DNA of 37,042 bases from Planctomycetota bacterium (lineage in GTDB: Bacteria; Planctomycetota; J058). The stretch lies in NCBI GenBank assembly GCA_019636275.1, contig JAHBXY010000089.1, positions 1 to 37,042 on the forward strand, in the 5' to 3' direction. This document shows positions 33,616 to 37,042 of the stretch, piece by piece. The notes below the pieces were generated by a model, which ran no database searches, was not told the origin of the DNA, and saw only the letters and a list, made by a program, of their open reading frames with translations. Position numbers and translations under genes: made by a program. Within the stretch, counting starts at the first letter, position 1, and the number at the start of each line of letters is the position of its first letter.

Positions 33616-35520
33616 GTGTGCGGGATCGCCGGCCTGATCTGGCAGGACCCCGCGCGCCCGGGCGACGCGGCGGCCGCGCGGGCCATGGCGCGCGCGCTGG
33701 CCCACCGCGGGCCCGACGGCGAGGGCGTCGAGGTCGTGGGCCCGGCGGCGCTCGGCCACCGGCGCCTGGCCGTGATCGACGTCTCGCCCGCGGGCGCGCA
33801 GCCCATGCCCAACGAGGACGGCACGGTGTGGGTCGTCTTCAACGGCGAGGTCTACGACTTCCAGGCGCACCGCGACCGGCTCGAGGCGCGGGGGCACCGC
33901 TTCCGCTCGCGCACCGACTCCGAGGTCCTCGTACACCTCTACGAGGAGCACGGCCCCGACCTCGTCGAGCGGCTGAGAGGCATGTTCGCCTTCGCCCTGT
34001 GGGACGCGCGGGCCGGGCGCCTGCTCCTGGCGCGCGACCGCGCCGGCGAGAAGCCGCTCCACTACCGCGCCGACCCCGACGCCTTCAGGTTCGCGAGCGA
34101 GCCCGCCGGCCTCCTCGCCGACCCGACCGCGCCGCCGCCGGCGCCCGACCCGCTCGGCCTGCACCACTACCTGCACTACGGCTACGTCCCGTCGCCGCTG
34201 TCGGCCTTCGCCGGCGCGCGGAAGCTCCCGCCGGCGCACCTGCTCGAGTGGTCGCCCGGCCAGCCCGCGCGCGTGCGCCGCTACTGGCGCCCGACCTTCC
34301 GCGGGCCGCACGCGGCCTCGCGCGACGCGCTCACGCACGAGCTGAAGGCGCGGCTCACCGAGAGCGTCCGGCTGCAGCTCGTGGCCGACGTGCCGGTGGG
34401 CGCCTTCCTCTCGGGCGGGGTCGACTCGGGCCTCGTCGTGGCGACCATGTCCGGGCTGCGCCCGGACCCCGTGCGCACCTTCACGATCGGCTTCGACGAG
34501 GCGGCCTACGACGAGCGCGCCCTGGCGCGCCTCGTGGCCGAGCGGCAGCGGACGGCGCACACCGAGCGCGTCGTGCCGGCCGAGGCGACGTCGCTCCTGC
34601 CGACGCTCGTGCGCCGCTACGGCGAGCCCTTCGCCGACTCGTCGGCGGTGCCGACCTACCGGCTGGCGCAGGTCGCTCGCGAGCAGGTCACGGTGGCGCT
34701 CTCGGGCGACGGCGGCGACGAGCTCTTCGCCGGCTACCTGCGCCACACCGCCAACGACGCCGCGCGCGTCTACGGCCACCTGCCGCGGCCGCTGCGCACG
34801 GCGCTCGCGGGGCTCGTCGAGCGGCTGCCCCACCGGCCGCGGCCGCGCGACCCGTTGCGCTACCTGAAGCGCTTCGTCCGCTCGTTCGACGACCAGGACG
34901 TCGCCGGCCGCAACGCGGCCTGGGGCCTCGCGATCAAGCCCGAGGCCGCCGCCGCCCTCTACGCGCCCGACTTCGCCGCGCAGGTGTCCCACGTCGACCC
35001 GCTCGAGGCCTACCGCGCGCGCTTCCGCGAGGCCGACGCCACGTGCGACGAGGAGCGCGTCCTGTGGGCCGACTTCGCCCTCTACCTGCCCGACGACATC
35101 CTCACCAAGGTCGACGTCGCGACCATGGCGCACGGCCTCGAGAGCCGCGCCCCGCTCCTCGACCACGTCCTGGTCGAGTGGGCCATGCGCGTGCCGCTGC
35201 GCGAGAAGGTCCGCCTCGGCCGGCGCAAGCGCCTCCTGCGCCGCCTGGCCCGCCGCCTCTTGCCTCCGGCCGTCGCCCGCGCGCCCAAGCGCGGCTTCGC
35301 CGTGCCGATCGACGCCTGGTTCCGCGGCCCCCTCGTGCCGCTCCTGCGCGACCTCGTCCTCGCCCCCGACGCCCGGATCCGCGCCGTCCTCGACCCGCGC
35401 GCCGTCGAGGGCCTCCTCGACCAGCACCTCGCCCGCGTCTGGGACTGGCACCACGAGCTGTGGGCCGTGCTCTGGCTCGAGGTCTGGTGGCGCGAGGTGC
35501 TGGAGGGGGCGCGGGGGTGA
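33616..35520 (+). CDS. asnB: Asparagine synthase, glutamine-hydrolysing
   Basis: The GTG at 33616 directly follows the previous TGA and gives 634 residues, normal for this family. After loss of Met the catalytic Cys2 nucleophile is exposed (CGIAGLIW). The glutaminase half has ALAHRGPDGEGVEV, NGEVYDFQAHR and RTDSEVLVHLYEEHG. The synthetase half has the PP-loop FLSGGVDSG, then ALSGDGGDELFAGY and DILTKVDVATMAHGLESRAP. It would convert aspartate and glutamine to asparagine with ATP. Homologues in polysaccharide clusters amidate sugars or other acids, but no glycosyltransferase genes are adjacent. Confidence 0.95.
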   Translation: MCGIAGLIWQDPARPGDAAAARAMARALAHRGPDGEGVEVVGPAALGHRRLAVIDVSPAGAQPMPNEDGTVWVVFNGEVYDFQAHRDRLEARGHRFRSRTDSEVLVHLYEEHGPDLVERLRGMFAFALWDARAGRLLLARDRAGEKPLHYRADPDAFRFASEPAGLLADPTAPPPAPDPLGLHHYLHYGYVPSPLSAFAGARKLPPAHLLEWSPGQPARVRRYWRPTFRGPHAASRDALTHELKARLTESVRLQLVADVPVGAFLSGGVDSGLVVATMSGLRPDPVRTFTIGFDEAAYDERALARLVAERQRTAHTERVVPAEATSLLPTLVRRYGEPFADSSAVPTYRLAQVAREQVTVALSGDGGDELFAGYLRHTANDAARVYGHLPRPLRTALAGLVERLPHRPRPRDPLRYLKRFVRSFDDQDVAGRNAAWGLAIKPEAAAALYAPDFAAQVSHVDPLEAYRARFREADATCDEERVLWADFALYLPDDILTKVDVATMAHGLESRAPLLDHVLVEWAMRVPLREKVRLGRRKRLLRRLARRLLPPAVARAPKRGFAVPIDAWFRGPLVPLLRDLVLAPDARIRAVLDPRAVEGLLDQHLARVWDWHHELWAVLWLEVWWREVLEGARG

Positions 35521-35536
35521 GCCGGCGCCACGGGCA

Positions 35537-36232
35537 TCAGGGCTGCGTCGGCGCCTCCACGACGAGGCCGGCGTCCGCCTCGAACCGCAGCGAGCACCCG
35601 AGGAGCCACAGGGCGGCGTACGGCTCGAACGGATCGTCGACCGGGCTCAGCGACGCGAACACCGGCCACAGGAGCCAGTCGCGCAGGTGGGGGTCGCAGG
35701 CGATCAGGTAGGCGGGCTCTCGGAGGAGGAGCGCGTGCGTCCGCGGGACGGACGCCAGCTCCGCCACCCAGTCCACGGCCCGCTCGTAGACCTGGAGGTC
35801 CAGGTCGGAGGGGCTCTCCGCGGTGGCGAGAGACGATCGGCGTCGGATCGTCGGGCGGGACCGCGCCAGGGTAGCGGCGAGCTGCGGGTCGTCCTGCGTG
35901 CGGGCGACGTCGATCATCCGGTTGATGTGGTCCTGCGCGGCGACGAGCAGGACGTCCTCCGTGACCCGCTCGGGCTGGCGGACGCTGAAGTAGGCCCCGC
36001 GGAGGTCGTCGCCCGGGGCCGTCGCGCGGAAGAGCCGCCGCACGCGCTCCAGGAGCTCGGGCCCCTGCGCGAGCCCGAGGAGCGCGCGCTCGACCCCGAA
36101 CCCGTCGGGGCGGAACCACTGGAAGTAGGCGCCCAGCGCCTCGGCGCAGCCCCAGGGCTCAGCCGACGTGTCGCCGGCCGCGCGCTTCCAGTGCGCGAGG
36201 ACCTGCTCCTCGCTCAGCGCCTCGAGGTCCAC
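35537..36232 (-). CDS. Unrecognised cytoplasmic protein
   Basis: The GTG at 36232 is chosen for its ribosome binding site (TAGGAG, 7 nt upstream) and gives 231 residues. An upstream in-frame ATG at 36310 falls inside the tandem repeat array and is unlikely. The sequence is helical and acidic with many Trp (ALSEEQVLAHWKRAAGD, ALGAYFQWFRPDGFG, ERAVDWVAELASVPRTHALL, LIACDPHLRDWLLWPVF). No signal, membrane span or known motif was seen. It is convergent with asparagine synthase, separated by 16 nt. Confidence 0.7.
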   Translation of the reverse strand: MDLEALSEEQVLAHWKRAAGDTSAEPWGCAEALGAYFQWFRPDGFGVERALLGLAQGPELLERVRRLFRATAPGDDLRGAYFSVRQPERVTEDVLLVAAQDHINRMIDVARTQDDPQLAATLARSRPTIRRRSSLATAESPSDLDLQVYERAVDWVAELASVPRTHALLLREPAYLIACDPHLRDWLLWPVFASLSPVDDPFEPYAALWLLGCSLRFEADAGLVVEAPTQP

Positions 36233-36302
36233 GTCTGCACTCCTACCACGCCCAGGGCCCGCGCGCGCCGCGTCGCCGACGGCGGCCGAGTGGCGGACGC
36301 CT

Positions 36303-36780
36303 GTGAGCATGGCCGGCGGCGGGACGTAGGCCCGCGGTTCGTCGATGAGGGCGGTCGAGTGGCTCGACGCCCGTGATCATGGCCCGGCGCGGGACGTCGG
36401 CCCGCGGTTCGTCGACGAGGGCGGTCGAGTGGCTGACGCCCGAGAGCAAGGCCCGGCGCGGGACGTCGGCCCGGGGTTCGTCGACGAGGGCCGTCGGGTG
36501 GCTGGTGCCCGTGAGCATGGCCCGGCGCGCGGGTCGTCGACGAGGGCGGCCGTGTGGCTCGACGCCCGTGAGCATGGCCCGGCGCGGGACGTCGGCCCGG
36601 GGTCCGTCGACGAGGGCCGTCGGAAGGCTGGTGCCCGTGAGCATGGCCCGGCGCGGGACGTCGGCCCCGCGGTTCGTCGACGAGGGCCGTCGGGAAGCTG
36701 GTGCCCGTGAGCATGGCCCGGCGCGCGGGTCGTCGACGAGGGCGGCCGAGTGGCTGGCGTCCGTGAGCATGGCCCGCCCG
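36303..36780. repeat. Tandem repeat array, about 69-bp unit, eight copies
   Basis: Units start at about 36303, 36373, 36442, 36511, 36568, 36637, 36707 and 36763, giving lengths of 70, 69, 69, 57, 69, 70 and 56 bp. The core is gtgagcatggcccggcgcgg, followed by a segment with ttcgtcgacgagggc. Two shorter units lack about 12 bp. Both strands stay largely open, but 70- and 56-bp units break any shared reading frame, so a repetitive protein is unlikely. The array lies upstream of the 231-residue gene and downstream of the RuvA-C-like gene. The first units are the most diverged. Confidence 0.9.
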
Positions 36781-36846
36781 GGCCTTCTCCCGGGGGCGTC
36801 GTCCCCGAAGCGCGCCTCGGTCCGTCTGGCCCCCCGTGAGCCTTCG

Positions 36847-37042
36847 CTACGCCGACCGGGTGCCCCTGTCGACCTGCTCGACGCCCCGCCCGATCAGGCC
36901 GTCGCCGACGACCCGCAGCGCCTCCGCCGTCAGCGCCTCGATCGAGCGGTCCTCGCCTCGCCCCGCGAGCCGCTCGCCGGCCCGGCGCACGAGCTCGCGG
37001 GCCTCGGTCTTCGTGCACTTCAGGCCCACGAGCGCCAGCACC
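36847..37042 (-). CDS. RuvA C-terminal-domain-like protein (partial, N-terminus off window)
   Basis: Only the last 64-65 codons are in the window, ending at TAG 36849-36847. The visible part (LALVGLKCTKTEARELVRRA, then IEALTAEALRVVG) resembles domain III of RuvA, the small three-helix domain that contacts RuvB at Holliday junctions. A tail of about 17 residues follows (ending RGVEQVDRGTRSA), which is not typical of RuvA. It may be RuvA itself or a separate protein with this domain. The first visible codon is GTG but is probably internal. Confidence 0.5.
   Translation of the reverse strand, partial: VLALVGLKCTKTEARELVRRAGERLAGRGEDRSIEALTAEALRVVGDGLIGRGVEQVDRGTRSA

Noticed and set aside
36303..36780. 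CRISPR array
   Set aside because: Units are contiguous 56-70 bp repeats without unique spacers, and no cas genes are nearby.

Overview
The window is very GC-rich DNA from a Gram-negative (diderm) bacterium. The evidence for an outer membrane is an LptD-like LPS assembly protein, a secretin and an ExbB/ExbD energy module. Several traits fit Planctomycetota or a similar high-GC environmental lineage: ExbB with an N-terminal signal peptide plus two ExbD genes, a TPR lipoprotein fused to a secretin, giant TPR proteins, a membrane-anchored squalene-cyclase-like repeat protein, and many GTG starts with 4-nt GTGA overlaps. The lineage is inferred; no rRNA or other marker gene is present.

Layout. 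1-3770 (minus): a frameshifted membrane/Sel1-repeat gene overlaps, by 4 nt, a long squalene-cyclase-like protein that runs off the left edge. 4195-7084 (minus): an envelope redox cluster of DsbD N-terminal domain protein, Cys redoxin, a second redoxin, and an exported PPC/DUF296 protein. 7191-11704 (plus): LptD-like protein, RidA, DUF151 bifunctional nuclease, family-4 uracil-DNA glycosylase. 12144-20014 (plus): type IV pilus/secretion-like cluster (PilM-PilN-like fusion, two single-TM accessory proteins, a repeat island, then a TPR-secretin lipoprotein). 20232-27968 (plus): two exported TPR proteins, ExbB, two ExbD and a small membrane protein. 28022-35520 (plus): a phosphotransacetylase-domain protein with repetitive linkers, a rhomboid protease, an unrecognised protein, a lipoprotein and asparagine synthase. 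35537-37042 (minus): an unrecognised protein, a 69-bp tandem repeat array, and the C-terminus of a RuvA-C-like protein entering from the right.

Main discovery candidate: the redoxin gene at 5397-4804 appears to encode selenocysteine. It has an in-frame TGA (4821-4819) exactly where its neighbouring paralogue has a C-terminal cysteine codon. The homology continues past the TGA (YG-U-GVKY against YG-C-SVKY) to a second stop. Twenty-two nucleotides after the TGA lies the loop of a perfect 9-bp hairpin whose loop starts with G, which fits the bacterial SECIS model. The window thus carries a Sec form and a Cys form side by side behind a DsbD-type electron carrier domain, suggesting a periplasmic thiol/selenol relay.

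Three GC-extreme patches (about 2640-3135, 30180-30830 and 32150-32225) show clustered reading-frame changes without general decay of the flanking coding sequence. Consensus error should be excluded before calling those genes pseudogenes.
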